Positions 1 through 7,312 of a stretch of 15,904 bases of DNA are shown piece by piece. The translations under genes were made by a program, and so were the position numbers. This DNA comes from Candidatus Aerophobota bacterium (GTDB lineage: Bacteria > Aerophobota > Aerophobia > Aerophobales > JAGGXI01): positions 1-15,904 of the forward strand of contig JAGGXI010000025.1 in NCBI GenBank assembly GCA_021163155.1, given 5' to 3'. Position 1 is the first letter of the stretch. Each line of letters opens with the position of its first letter. Below the pieces are notes generated by a model. It saw nothing but the letters and a program-made list of their open reading frames with translations, had not been told where the DNA came from and did no database searches.

Positions 1-78
1 GCTAAAGCCTGCGGCTACCAGTTTACGTCTCACTGTTTTTCCCCCTTTAATCCTCTAATCCTCTAATCCTCTTTTCAC
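1..78 (-). repeat. Inverted, left-truncated copy of interspersed palindromic repeat
   Basis: Read on the minus strand, positions 35 to 1 match the repeat at 15599-15656 and 15711-15768 over 35 nt with one mismatch, including the sequence CTGGTAGCCGCAGGCTTTAG. The window edge cuts the 18-nt palindrome. Three exact tandem units of TAATCCTC (48-71) are the reverse complement of the GGATTAGA units in the 3' copies. This is the same repeat family in opposite orientation. No protein-coding potential is seen. Confidence 0.85.
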
Positions 79-107
79 TTGACATCAATAATAAATAATG
101 GTATATT
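79..107 (+). promoter_or_regulatory. Sigma-70/sigma-A type promoter of the his operon
   Basis: A consensus -35 box TTGACA (79-84) is separated by 17 nt from a TATATT -10 box (102-107). The -10 is preceded by TGG (99-101), an extended -10 feature. Transcription should start around 113-115, leaving a leader of about 45 nt before hisZ. It lies immediately downstream of the repeat copy. Confidence 0.85.
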
Positions 108-133
108 TCTTTAAGGTATTAATACTTTAAAGA
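108..133 (+). promoter_or_regulatory. 26-nt palindrome, probable operator of the his operon
   Basis: Positions 108-133 form an inverted repeat in which 12 of 13 base pairs match and the remaining pair (115/126) is G-T. The core is GTATTAATAC (116-125). It starts directly after the -10 box and covers the expected transcription start, the classical position for a repressor site. There is no loop and no T-run, so a DNA operator is more likely than an RNA terminator. The obvious candidate binder is the TrpR-like protein encoded at 7302-7619. That pairing is inference. Confidence 0.65.
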
Positions 134-159
134 ATTAAATTAATAAAGAAGGGATGATA

Positions 160-1413
160 ATGTTTGAAAAGATAAGTATTCCTGATGGATTAAACGATTT
201 ATTACCGGAAGAGGTCATCAAAAGAAGATTTCTTGAAAGAAAAATAAGTGAAGTTTTTAAAAAATGGGGCTATAGAGAGATAATAACACCTTCATTTGAA
301 TTTTACGAAGTCCTTTCTAAAGGGGCCGGAATCCCTTTAAAAAAGGAGATGATTAAATTTTTCGACCGCGAAGGAAATATCGTTGCTTTTCGCCCTGAGA
401 TGACCACTCCTATCGCCAGAATATCAGCAACTAAATTAAAAAATGAACCTAAACCTTTAAGGTTTTGGTATACAACCAATGTATTTAGATATGATAGTCC
501 TCAGATGGGTAATAGAAGAGAATTTACCCAAAGTGGAGTGGAGTTGATTGGAGTAAAGACAAAAGAAACTGATGCTGAAGTTATAGCTTTAGCTATAGAG
601 TGCTTAAAAAATGCTGGTCTTAAAAAATTTTTAATAGATGTGAGCCATATAGATTTTTTTAATGGAATTATGAAATCAATTAAGGTCGAAGAAAATGAAA
701 AACAAGAAATTAAAAAAGCTATTATTAAGAAAGATTTTGTATTGCTGGAGAAAATATTATCTTTAGCGAACCTAAAAAGGAGAGAGAAAGAGCTAATATT
801 AAATCTCTTTTCCTTAAGAGGAGGAGAAGAAGTATTGGAAAAAGCGGCAAGTATGGTAAATAATAAATTTTCTATTTCTGCTTTAAAAAAACTTAAAGAA
901 GTTTATAATATTTTAAGAGATTATGGATTAAAGGAATATATTTCAATAGACATGGGGATTATTCGCGATTTTGATTATTATACCGGGATTATATTTGAAG
1001 GTTATACTGATTATCTGGGATTTCCTGTTTGTGGTGGCGGAAGATATGATAATTTATGCTATAAATTCGGGGAAGATTTACCAGCGACGGGTTTTGCTAT
1101 AGGATTAGAGAGATTAGCATTAGCTTTGGAGAAAGAAGATTCAAATTCCTTAAAGATTAATGAGCCTTTAAAGTATCTTATATGCTATAAAGAAGGATAT
1201 CTTAAATCTGCCTTTGAATTAGCTCAATATTTAAGAAAGAAGGGGTTGAGAATAGAAGTCGAGGTCCTCAGAAGAAACCTTAATGATGCTCTTTTGTATG
1301 CATCTTCTAAAGAAATAAAATATTTAATAATGGTGGATAGTAAGATAGAATTAAAAAATAAGATAAAAGTCATTGATGTACTCTCAAAAAAAGAAAAAAA
1401 TAAAATTTTATAA
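160..1413 (+). CDS. hisZ: ATP phosphoribosyltransferase regulatory subunit HisZ
   Basis: A catalytically inactive paralogue of histidyl-tRNA synthetase that activates the short form of HisG and carries its histidine feedback control. The class II synthetase core is visible: motif 2 region LRFWYTTNVFRYDSPQMGNR, the histidine-binding segment RDFDYYTGIIFE (about residues 271-282 counted from the ATG at 154) and motif 3 with GGGRYDNL and ATGFAIGLERL. A diverged C-terminal part of about 90 residues follows. The adjacent short HisG (223 aa) is the form that needs HisZ, which favours HisZ over a true HisRS. An ATG at 154 is in frame, but the ribosome binding site AAGAAGGG ends directly against it. 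The ATG at 160 has normal spacing and is preferred. First gene of the operon, about 45 nt after the predicted transcription start. Confidence 0.88.
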   Translation: MFEKISIPDGLNDLLPEEVIKRRFLERKISEVFKKWGYREIITPSFEFYEVLSKGAGIPLKKEMIKFFDREGNIVAFRPEMTTPIARISATKLKNEPKPLRFWYTTNVFRYDSPQMGNRREFTQSGVELIGVKTKETDAEVIALAIECLKNAGLKKFLIDVSHIDFFNGIMKSIKVEENEKQEIKKAIIKKDFVLLEKILSLANLKRREKELILNLFSLRGGEEVLEKAASMVNNKFSISALKKLKEVYNILRDYGLKEYISIDMGIIRDFDYYTGIIFEGYTDYLGFPVCGGGRYDNLCYKFGEDLPATGFAIGLERLALALEKEDSNSLKINEPLKYLICYKEGYLKSAFELAQYLRKKGLRIEVEVLRRNLNDALLYASSKEIKYLIMVDSKIELKNKIKVIDVLSKKEKNKIL

Positions 1414-1437
1414 TTAAAAAGGATAAAGGAGAGCAAT

Positions 1438-2109
1438 ATGGGATATTTAACTGTTGCTTTATCAAGTGGAAAATTATTTGAACCAACTATTGAATTATTA
1501 AAAAAAATGGGAATAAATAGTGAACAATGGGAAGATGAAACTAGAAAATTAGCCTTTTTTGACCATGGTAATAATTTAAAATTTATCATTACTAGACCTA
1601 AGGATAATCCTACTTATGTAGAGTATGGAGCAGCTGATGCGGGAATAGTAGGAAAAGATATTTTAATGGAAGAAGAAAAAGATGTTTATGAGCTTTTAGA
1701 TTTAAAGTTTGGAGATTGTAAATTAGTTTTAGCTGGCTTAAGAGAGAAAGGTCCCGATTTTTATAAGAATGGAGGGCATTATTTAAGAGTAGCTACAAAA
1801 TATCCCCATATTACTATAAAATATTTTCAAAAGAAGAAAAAACAAGTTGAGGTAATAAAACTTTATGGTTCCATAGAATTAGCTCCTTGTGTTGGTCTTT
1901 CAGATATGATTGTAGATGTGGTTTCTACAGGACGCACTTTAAGAGAAAATAAGTTAATTGAGGTTGAACAGATATTTCCTATTAGTGCACGATTTATTGT
2001 CAATCGGATTAGTTATAAAACTAAACATAAAAAGATTAAAAAGTTTGTAGAAGAAATTAAGAAAATTATCTACTTTAGTGAACAAAGGGAACAAAATGAA
2101 CTTAATTGA
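1438..2109 (+). CDS. hisG: ATP phosphoribosyltransferase catalytic subunit, short form (HisG)
   Basis: Catalyses the first committed step of histidine synthesis, joining ATP and PRPP to give phosphoribosyl-ATP. The protein is 223 aa and lacks the C-terminal regulatory domain of long HisG, so it should form a hetero-octamer with HisZ. The N-terminal VALSSGKLFEP segment, the YGAADAGIVGKD region and the PRPP-binding loop DVVSTGRTLRE (residues about 160-170) are all present. The ribosome binding site AAAGGAG lies 7 nt before the ATG. The gene starts 24 nt after hisZ, and its 3' end overlaps the hisD start by 14 nt, as expected for translational coupling. Length and motifs look intact. Confidence 0.95.
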   Translation: MGYLTVALSSGKLFEPTIELLKKMGINSEQWEDETRKLAFFDHGNNLKFIITRPKDNPTYVEYGAADAGIVGKDILMEEEKDVYELLDLKFGDCKLVLAGLREKGPDFYKNGGHYLRVATKYPHITIKYFQKKKKQVEVIKLYGSIELAPCVGLSDMIVDVVSTGRTLRENKLIEVEQIFPISARFIVNRISYKTKHKKIKKFVEEIKKIIYFSEQREQNELN

Positions 2110-3394
2110 AATTATTGCTTTAACCAGAGAAAATAAGGAAAAGGTATTCAAAAATTTTAACCAGAGATATGTAAGAGAGGATTTAACAAAAATAGAAGAA
2201 AAGGTTAAAGAAATTATCATTAAAGTAAGAGATGAAGGGGATAAGGCTTTAATTGAGTTTACAAAAAAGTTTGATAAAGCAAAATTAAAGCCTTTGGACA
2301 TTTTAGTTAACCAAAAAGAGATTAAAGGAGCTTATAAAAAGATAAAAAAAAATTTTTTAGAAATAATAAGAGAAATAATAAAGAGAGTAAAAGAATTTCA
2401 TCAAAGGCAGAAAGAAAACTCCTGGATAACTATAAGAGAGAGAGGAATAATTTTAGGGCAAATTGTAAATCCTATAGAGAAAGTTGGGATTTATACCCCC
2501 GGCGGAACCGCTGCTTACCCTTCCTCACTTATAATGGGAGCAGTGCCTGCTAAGATTGCCGGGGTAGAAGAAATTGTTATGGCTACTCCTCCTTCACCAG
2601 AGGGCAAAGTAAATCCTTATCTATTAGTTACTGCTCAAGAATTAGGAATATCAACGATTTATAAAATGGGTGGTGCCCAGGCTATCGCTGCCTTTGCCTA
2701 TGGGACCGAAACTGTAAAACCGGTAAATAAAATTATAGGGCCAGGAAATATTTATGTAACTCTGGCAAAAAAAGAGGTTTTTGGAAAGGTAGATATTGAT
2801 ATGTTGGCTGGACCAACTGAAATTGTAATTTGGGCAGATAATAAAGCAAGCCCAGAGCTTATAGCTTCTGACTTATTTTCCCAGGCAGAACATGATGTGA
2901 ATTCGTCAGCTATTTTAATTACAGAATCAAAACTATTAGCCAAAGAGGTTAAAAGAGAAATAGAAAATAAAATAAAAGATTTAGAGAGAAAGGAGATTAT
3001 TGGTGAATCCTTAAAAAATTGGGGGAAAATAGTAATAGCTCAGGATGACAGGATAATATTAGAATTCATTAATAATTTTGCTCCCGAACATCTGGAACTT
3101 CAAATAGAAAATCCGTGGGAAATTTTAGGGGAGATAAAAAATGCGGGGGCAATATTTATTGGCTCCTACTCACCTGAACCAATAGGCGATTACTGGGCTG
3201 GCCCTAATCATATTCTGCCTACTTCAGGAGGAGCAAAGTTTTTCTCTCCTTTATCAGTAGATGATTTTACTAAAAAAAGCAGCCTAATTTTTTATAGTAG
3301 AGAAAGATTAAAAGAAGTTAAGGGAAAAGTAATGAGTTTAGCCTGTTTGGAAGGATTACAAGCTCATGCTTATTCAATGAAAGTAAGAAGGTAA
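2096..3394 (+). CDS. hisD: Histidinol dehydrogenase (HisD)
   Basis: Zn-dependent enzyme that oxidises L-histidinol to histidine in two NAD+ steps, the last reactions of the pathway. The 432-residue length is normal. The expected signatures are in order: GIYTPGGTAAYPSS (131-144), GPGNIYVTLAKKEVFG (215-230), DMLAGPTEI, SQAEHD with the zinc ligands Gln263 and His266, FAPEHLEL with the catalytic Glu331-His332, GDYWAGPNH with ligand Asp365, and a C-terminal AHAYS with His424. A GTG at 2078 is in frame, but ATG 2096 has AAAGGGA five nt upstream and begins like family members, so it is chosen. The start overlaps the hisG end. Confidence 0.96.
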   Translation: MNLIEIIALTRENKEKVFKNFNQRYVREDLTKIEEKVKEIIIKVRDEGDKALIEFTKKFDKAKLKPLDILVNQKEIKGAYKKIKKNFLEIIREIIKRVKEFHQRQKENSWITIRERGIILGQIVNPIEKVGIYTPGGTAAYPSSLIMGAVPAKIAGVEEIVMATPPSPEGKVNPYLLVTAQELGISTIYKMGGAQAIAAFAYGTETVKPVNKIIGPGNIYVTLAKKEVFGKVDIDMLAGPTEIVIWADNKASPELIASDLFSQAEHDVNSSAILITESKLLAKEVKREIENKIKDLERKEIIGESLKNWGKIVIAQDDRIILEFINNFAPEHLELQIENPWEILGEIKNAGAIFIGSYSPEPIGDYWAGPNHILPTSGGAKFFSPLSVDDFTKKSSLIFYSRERLKEVKGKVMSLACLEGLQAHAYSMKVRR

Positions 3395-3397
3395 TAA

Positions 3398-4456
3398 ATG
3401 GGAATTAAAAATTACCTCTATTTAAATAATCTTATCATAAGAAAACAGACTTTAGACAAGCTTCCTAAAATAGATACGATTATCTTTGATATTGATGGAG
3501 TCTTAATTGATGTGCGTTTATCATTTAGAAAGACAATCTGTGAAACTGTACAATTTTATTTTAAACAGATTTTACATTTTGAGGGGAAAGTAGATTTGGT
3601 TAAATTAGAAGAAATAGAATTTTTCAAATTAGCCGGTGGATTTAATAATGATTGGAATTTAAGTTTAGCAATTGTTCTATTTTATTTGATAAAAGCAGTA
3701 AAAAATAATCTTAAAGATACCAATGAGTTAAGAAATTCAAAACCTGATTTAAAAGAATTTGCTGAAAAGATATTGTCCAGAGGAGAGGGATTATTTGGCG
3801 TAAAGAGAATAGCTGAACAAGATAAAAAGATAAGAGAAAAAGTTTTTAATTTATGGAATAAGGGTTTAATAATTAAGATTTTCAAAGAGATTTACGCTGG
3901 GGAAAAATATTGTTTCAATCTTTATGGATTTCAACCTTCAATAATTAGGGCTAAGGGGAATATTGAGAAAGAAAAAGTTATTTTAACTAATAATAAAAGA
4001 GATATTTTGCGAAATCTGGCTATAGGTATCTTAAGCGGAAGAACTAAAGAGGAAGCAGAGATAGCCTTAAAGAAAATAAGGTGGGAAGATCTTATTTCTG
4101 AGAATCATATCATTACCGCTGATTATAATTTTGAAAAGCCGAATCCTGCCTGCCTAAAAGAATTATCTGATAGACTGCATACCCGAGTAGGAATATACAT
4201 TGGCGATACGAGGGACGATTTAATTACAGTTAAAAACTTCAATAAAGGAGAAAAGGGAAAGGAGTTTTTATCAGGCATAGTGTCATCAGACTATAATTTT
4301 AATTTAAAGGGTAATATGGAGCATCTTTACCTTAGAGAAGGAGTTGATCTTCTTGCTCCCGAGGTTAACGAAATTTTAGATTTATTGAAGAAAGTAAAGA
4401 GTGATAAACTATGCAATATAAAGAGAGAGGCAAACATTGAAAGAGAGAACAGGTAA
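3398..4456 (+). CDS. HAD-superfamily hydrolase, candidate histidinol-phosphate phosphatase
   Basis: A haloacid dehalogenase family phosphatase of 352 aa. The four HAD motifs are visible: motif I DIDGVL with the nucleophile Asp31 and Asp33, motif II ILSGR with Ser213, motif III Lys247 in FEKPNP, and motif IV GDTRDD (269-274). About 175 residues between motifs I and II form a large cap, with a GGFNNDW segment near 80-86. That architecture resembles the TIGR01548-type HAD proteins as I recall them. It lies 3 nt after hisD and overlaps hisB by 20 nt, so it is firmly inside the operon. No other histidinol-phosphatase (HisN, HisJ or the HisB N-domain) is in the window, so dephosphorylation of histidinol phosphate is the likely job. 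The substrate is inferred from context only. Start ATG with AAGAAGG upstream. Confidence 0.75.
   Translation: MGIKNYLYLNNLIIRKQTLDKLPKIDTIIFDIDGVLIDVRLSFRKTICETVQFYFKQILHFEGKVDLVKLEEIEFFKLAGGFNNDWNLSLAIVLFYLIKAVKNNLKDTNELRNSKPDLKEFAEKILSRGEGLFGVKRIAEQDKKIREKVFNLWNKGLIIKIFKEIYAGEKYCFNLYGFQPSIIRAKGNIEKEKVILTNNKRDILRNLAIGILSGRTKEEAEIALKKIRWEDLISENHIITADYNFEKPNPACLKELSDRLHTRVGIYIGDTRDDLITVKNFNKGEKGKEFLSGIVSSDYNFNLKGNMEHLYLREGVDLLAPEVNEILDLLKKVKSDKLCNIKREANIERENR
4422..4439 (+). promoter_or_regulatory. Ribosome binding site and TTG start of hisB
   Basis: GAGAGG (4425-4430) sits 6 nt before a TTG at 4437. No ATG occurs near the expected N-terminus: the next Met is residue 41, inside the first metal-binding motif. 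The residues after the TTG align with the usual IGPD start (basic residues, then RKTAET). TTG is therefore the start. Confidence 0.7.
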
Positions 4457-5030
4457 ATACAAAAGAAAAACTGCGGAAACCGCCGTAAGTGTTAAAATAA
4501 ATCTGGATGGTAGCGGAATTTGTAATGTGCAAACAGAAATTTTCTTTTTAAACCATATGCTTTCTTTGTTGGCTAAGCATGGATTTTTTGATATTGAGGT
4601 GAAAGCAAGTGGTGATCTTGAGGTCGATTATCATCATACTGTGGAGGATATAGGAATATGTTTAGGAGAAGCAATAAAAGAAGCTTTGCAGGATAAGAAG
4701 GGTATAAAAAGGTATGGATTATCAATTCTACCTATGGATGAGTCTTTAGTTAGAGTAGCTTTAGATTTAAGTGGGAGAGGAAGGTTAATATTTAAAGTTC
4801 GGTTTAAAGATGAGAGGGTAGGTTCTTTTGAAGTTAATTTAATAGAGGAATTTTTCAGGGCTTTATCTTATCATAGCGGAATGACTTTACACATAAATTT
4901 AATCTACGGAGAAAACTCCCATCATATTATTGAAGCCATATTTAAATCATTTGCTCAAACTTTAGACAAAGCAAGCAGTCGGGAAGAAAGATTAAAAGGC
5001 GTTCCGTCCAGCAAGGGAATTCTTGATTAA
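4437..5030 (+). CDS. hisB: Imidazoleglycerol-phosphate dehydratase (HisB), with atypical first motif
   Basis: Mn-dependent dehydration of imidazoleglycerol phosphate to imidazoleacetol phosphate. The monofunctional 197-residue form has no phosphatase domain. Metal-binding elements are present: His40, His48, the HHTVED motif with His66, His67 and Glu70, then His152 in MTLHI and SHHIIEA with His162, His163 and Glu166. The C-terminus GVPSSKGIL is typical. The first motif is odd. Families usually read TGIPFLDHMLD, whereas here it is TEIFFLNHMLS, so Gly, Pro and both Asp residues are replaced while the metal-binding His stays. TTG start inside the end of the HAD gene. The 3' neighbour was hisH, now only a remnant. 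Confidence 0.9.
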   Translation: MKERTGKYKRKTAETAVSVKINLDGSGICNVQTEIFFLNHMLSLLAKHGFFDIEVKASGDLEVDYHHTVEDIGICLGEAIKEALQDKKGIKRYGLSILPMDESLVRVALDLSGRGRLIFKVRFKDERVGSFEVNLIEEFFRALSYHSGMTLHINLIYGENSHHIIEAIFKSFAQTLDKASSREERLKGVPSSKGILD

Positions 5031-5051
5031 AAGTGATAGAGGGTTTTAAAT

Positions 5052-5116
5052 ACGATTATTATAATAGATTACGGAATGGGAAATTTAAAATAAGAAATTT
5101 TGGAGAGTTGAACTAA
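5052..5116 (+). pseudogene. hisH: hisH remnant: internal deletion scar, start codon lost
   Basis: Between hisB and hisA, codons 5052-5090 read TIIIIDYGMGNLK and then stop (TAA 5091). This is the hallmark N-terminus of HisH, the glutaminase subunit of imidazoleglycerol-phosphate synthase, normally beginning M-IIIDYGMGN. The initiator is ACG instead of ATG, 8 nt after an AGAGGG ribosome binding site. A second frame ends RNFGELN and a TAA (5114-5116) directly before the hisA ATG, and looks like a HisH C-terminal end. The rest, roughly 180 codons of a usual 200, is missing, including the catalytic Cys and the His-Glu pair. The two ends are in different frames, and the hexamer AAATTT occurs on both sides of the junction (5081-5086 and 5095-5100). 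Recognition of the N-terminus is strong; assignment of the C-terminus is weaker. Confidence 0.8.
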
Positions 5117-5842
5117 ATGCAGATAATTCCAGCTATAGATATTAAAGAGGGAAAATGTGTTAGATTGAGAGAAGGCAAACTCCAGGATATGGAGATTTTC
5201 TCTGAGGAACCTGTAGTTATAGCCAGAAGATGGGCTGACAAAGGAGCAAAGATTTTGCATGTAGTGGATTTAGATGGAGCTTTTTATGGTAAATTAACTA
5301 ATATATTGTTAATAAAAAAGATTATTAAAGAGGTAAAACTTCCTGTTCAGGTAGGGGGAGGAATTAGAAGTTATAAGGAAGTAAAAAATCTCTTAAATTT
5401 TGGAGTAGCAAGAGTTGTTCTGGGAACTCTTCTTTGGGAAGATAGAGATTTAGCCAAAAGATTATTTAATGAATTTTCTTGCCGAATAATAGCCGGGATT
5501 GATGCGCGGCAGGGATTTGTAGCGGTGCAAGGGTGGCAGAATATTACTCAAATTGAAGCTATTGAATTTGTTTTAGAGATGGAAAGATTAGGTGCGCAAA
5601 GGGTAATTTACACTGATATCCAAAGAGATGGGACTCTTACAGGACCTAACATTGCTGTTATAGAAAAGACGCTAAAAAAAGTTAATATTCCTCTCATTGT
5701 CTCAGGAGGGATTGCTTCTTTAAATGATATTAAAGAGTTAAAAAAATTTGAAAAGTTAGGATTAGAAGGAGTTATTCTCGGTAAAGCTTTATATAAAGAA
5801 AATATTTTATTAGAAGAGGCTATAAAGATAGCCAGAAATTAA
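5117..5842 (+). CDS. hisA: ProFAR isomerase (HisA)
   Basis: Phosphoribosylformimino-5-aminoimidazole carboxamide ribotide isomerase, a (beta-alpha)8 barrel that performs the Amadori rearrangement feeding imidazoleglycerol-phosphate synthase. The catalytic Asp8 (IIPAIDIKEGKCVRL) and Asp129 (AGIDARQG) are present, with the phosphate-binding VGGGIR (79-84), the GWQ segment (139-141) and TDIQRDGTLTGPN (166-178). The length of 241 aa is normal. The ribosome binding site GGAGAG (5102-5107) lies in what was the end of hisH. The start ATG directly follows the hisH stop, so translation was probably coupled before the deletion. Confidence 0.95.
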   Translation: MQIIPAIDIKEGKCVRLREGKLQDMEIFSEEPVVIARRWADKGAKILHVVDLDGAFYGKLTNILLIKKIIKEVKLPVQVGGGIRSYKEVKNLLNFGVARVVLGTLLWEDRDLAKRLFNEFSCRIIAGIDARQGFVAVQGWQNITQIEAIEFVLEMERLGAQRVIYTDIQRDGTLTGPNIAVIEKTLKKVNIPLIVSGGIASLNDIKELKKFEKLGLEGVILGKALYKENILLEEAIKIARN

Positions 5843-5861
5843 GTTAATTTAGGAGGTTTTT

Positions 5862-6638
5862 ATGAGTTTAACAAAAAGGATTATACCCTGTCTTGATGTA
5901 AATAGAGGTCGGGTAGTTAAAGGAATTAAATTTGTAAGTCTGGTAGATGTTGGGGATCCGGTTGAGTTAGCCTATTTTTATGAAAAAGAGAAAGCAGATG
6001 AAATTGTTTTTTTGGATATTACTGCCTCATTTGAAAAAAGAAATATTATGATTGAAATAGTTGAAAAAACAGCAGAAAAAGTTTTTATACCTTTTACAGT
6101 AGGAGGTGGAATTAAAAACCTTGAAGATATTTATCGTTTGTTAAGAGCAGGAGCAGATAAAGTTTCTATTAATACAGAAGCTGTTAAAAATCCCGATTTA
6201 ATTAGAGAATCATCTTTAAAATTTGGTAGCTCCACTATTGTAGTAGCTATTGATGCAAAGAAAATAGGTTCGGATTGGGAGGTATTTATTAATGGCGGAA
6301 GGACAAGAACCTGTCTTAAGGTTGTTGATTGGGCTAAAAGGGTGGAAGAGCTGGGAGCGGGAGAAATACTACTCACCAGTATGGATGAAGATGGGACAAA
6401 AGATGGGTATAATATTGAGTTAACTAAAGAAGTTTCCAATGGAGTAAATATTCCTATTATTGCTTCTGGAGGTGCCGGTAATCCTGAACATATTTACCAG
6501 GTATTAACTGAAGGAAAAGCTGATGCTGCTTTAGCTGCTTCTATATTTCACAGGAAAGAGTATTCTATTAAAGAGATAAAAAAATTTCTCCAATTAAGAG
6601 GAGTAAAGATAAGATTAGAGGGAGAGTCTACGCTATGA
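5862..6638 (+). CDS. hisF: Imidazoleglycerol-phosphate synthase cyclase subunit (HisF)
   Basis: The barrel that closes the imidazole ring from PRFAR and ammonia, releasing AICAR. The length of 258 aa is normal. Catalytic Asp12 ([15 protein letters not shown]) and Asp131 (VVAIDAK) are kept, as are VGGGI (80-84), [14 protein letters not shown] and IIASGGAG. The residues that form the ammonia gate towards HisH in the Thermotoga enzyme (Arg5, Glu46, Lys99, Glu167) are all conserved here as Arg6, Glu47, Lys100 and Glu168. The partner gene hisH is only a remnant upstream, so this HisF either uses free ammonia or a HisH encoded elsewhere. The ribosome binding site AGGAGG lies 7 nt before the ATG. 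The stop overlaps the hisIE start (ATGA). Confidence 0.96.
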   Translation: MSLTKRIIPCLDVNRGRVVKGIKFVSLVDVGDPVELAYFYEKEKADEIVFLDITASFEKRNIMIEIVEKTAEKVFIPFTVGGGIKNLEDIYRLLRAGADKVSINTEAVKNPDLIRESSLKFGSSTIVVAIDAKKIGSDWEVFINGGRTRTCLKVVDWAKRVEELGAGEILLTSMDEDGTKDGYNIELTKEVSNGVNIPIIASGGAGNPEHIYQVLTEGKADAALAASIFHRKEYSIKEIKKFLQLRGVKIRLEGESTL

Positions 6639-7312
6639 ACCTAAAGAATATTTTAGAGAGTATAAAATTTAACAAAGATGGTTTAATACCAGCAATAGTT
6701 CAAGAAGAGGGAACAACTCAGGTTTTAATGTTAGCTTATATGAACGAGGAGTCTTTAACTAAAACTTTAAAGACAGGAAAAAGCTGGTTTTATAGTAGAA
6801 GCAAAAAAAGACTCTGGCTAAAAGGGGAGACATCGGGTAACACTCAAAAAGTGAAAAGGATTTATCTGGATTGCGATAATGATGCTCTTCTTATATTAGT
6901 TGAACAAAAAGGGGTAGCCTGTCATACTGGAAGATATTCTTGTTTCTTTAAAAGTATAGAAAATAATCAAATAAAGGAAACGAGGGAAAAAGAGAAGTTT
7001 AATTATTTATCAAGAGAAAAAGATATTATAAATGAGATTTATCAAGTAATTCAAGAGAGAAAATCTAATTATCAAAGTGATTCTTATGTTTGTAAACTGC
7101 TAACTCAACCAGAAGATAGGTTACCTAAGAAAATAGGTGAGGAAGCTACTGAGGTTATCATTGCCTTAAAGGATAAGGATAAAACCTCATTGATTTATGA
7201 AATTGCTGATTTGTGGTTCCATACTTTGGTGGCTTTAGGTTATTTGGATATTTCCCCGGAAGAAGTTTTTAAAGAATTAAGAAAAAGGAGGAAATTAAAA
7301 AATGGAGGATGA
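6635..7312 (+). CDS. hisI: Bifunctional phosphoribosyl-AMP cyclohydrolase / phosphoribosyl-ATP pyrophosphatase (HisIE)
   Basis: A fusion of the second and third pathway enzymes. The N-terminal HisI domain (about 1-110) shows the metal site DCDNDA with Asp79, Asp81 and Asp83, and the zinc cysteines Cys80, Cys96 and Cys103 in [11 protein letters not shown]. The C-terminal HisE domain (about 125-225) shows the MazG-like helices with [10 protein letters not shown] (168-177) and EIADLWFH (189-196), which bind Mg and pyrophosphate. A charged linker (about 111-124) joins them. The length of 225 aa is typical of the fusion. It starts in a 4-nt ATGA overlap with hisF, and its 3' end overlaps the TrpR-like gene by 11 nt. 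Often named hisI or hisIE. Confidence 0.95.
   Translation: MNLKNILESIKFNKDGLIPAIVQEEGTTQVLMLAYMNEESLTKTLKTGKSWFYSRSKKRLWLKGETSGNTQKVKRIYLDCDNDALLILVEQKGVACHTGRYSCFFKSIENNQIKETREKEKFNYLSREKDIINEIYQVIQERKSNYQSDSYVCKLLTQPEDRLPKKIGEEATEVIIALKDKDKTSLIYEIADLWFHTLVALGYLDISPEEVFKELRKRRKLKNGG

Noticed and set aside
160-1413. Histidyl-tRNA synthetase
   Set aside because: Adjacent short HisG, changed histidine-binding motif (RDFDYYTG instead of RGLDYYTG) and a diverged C-terminal part favour HisZ.
2078-2095. Upstream GTG start for hisD
   Set aside because: It adds six unsupported residues inside hisG; ATG 2096 has a well-spaced ribosome binding site and family-like N-terminus.
5091-5116. Short leader peptide or small gene between hisB and hisA
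   Set aside because: No start codon with its own ribosome binding site; the sequence is better explained as hisH ends plus the hisA ribosome binding site.
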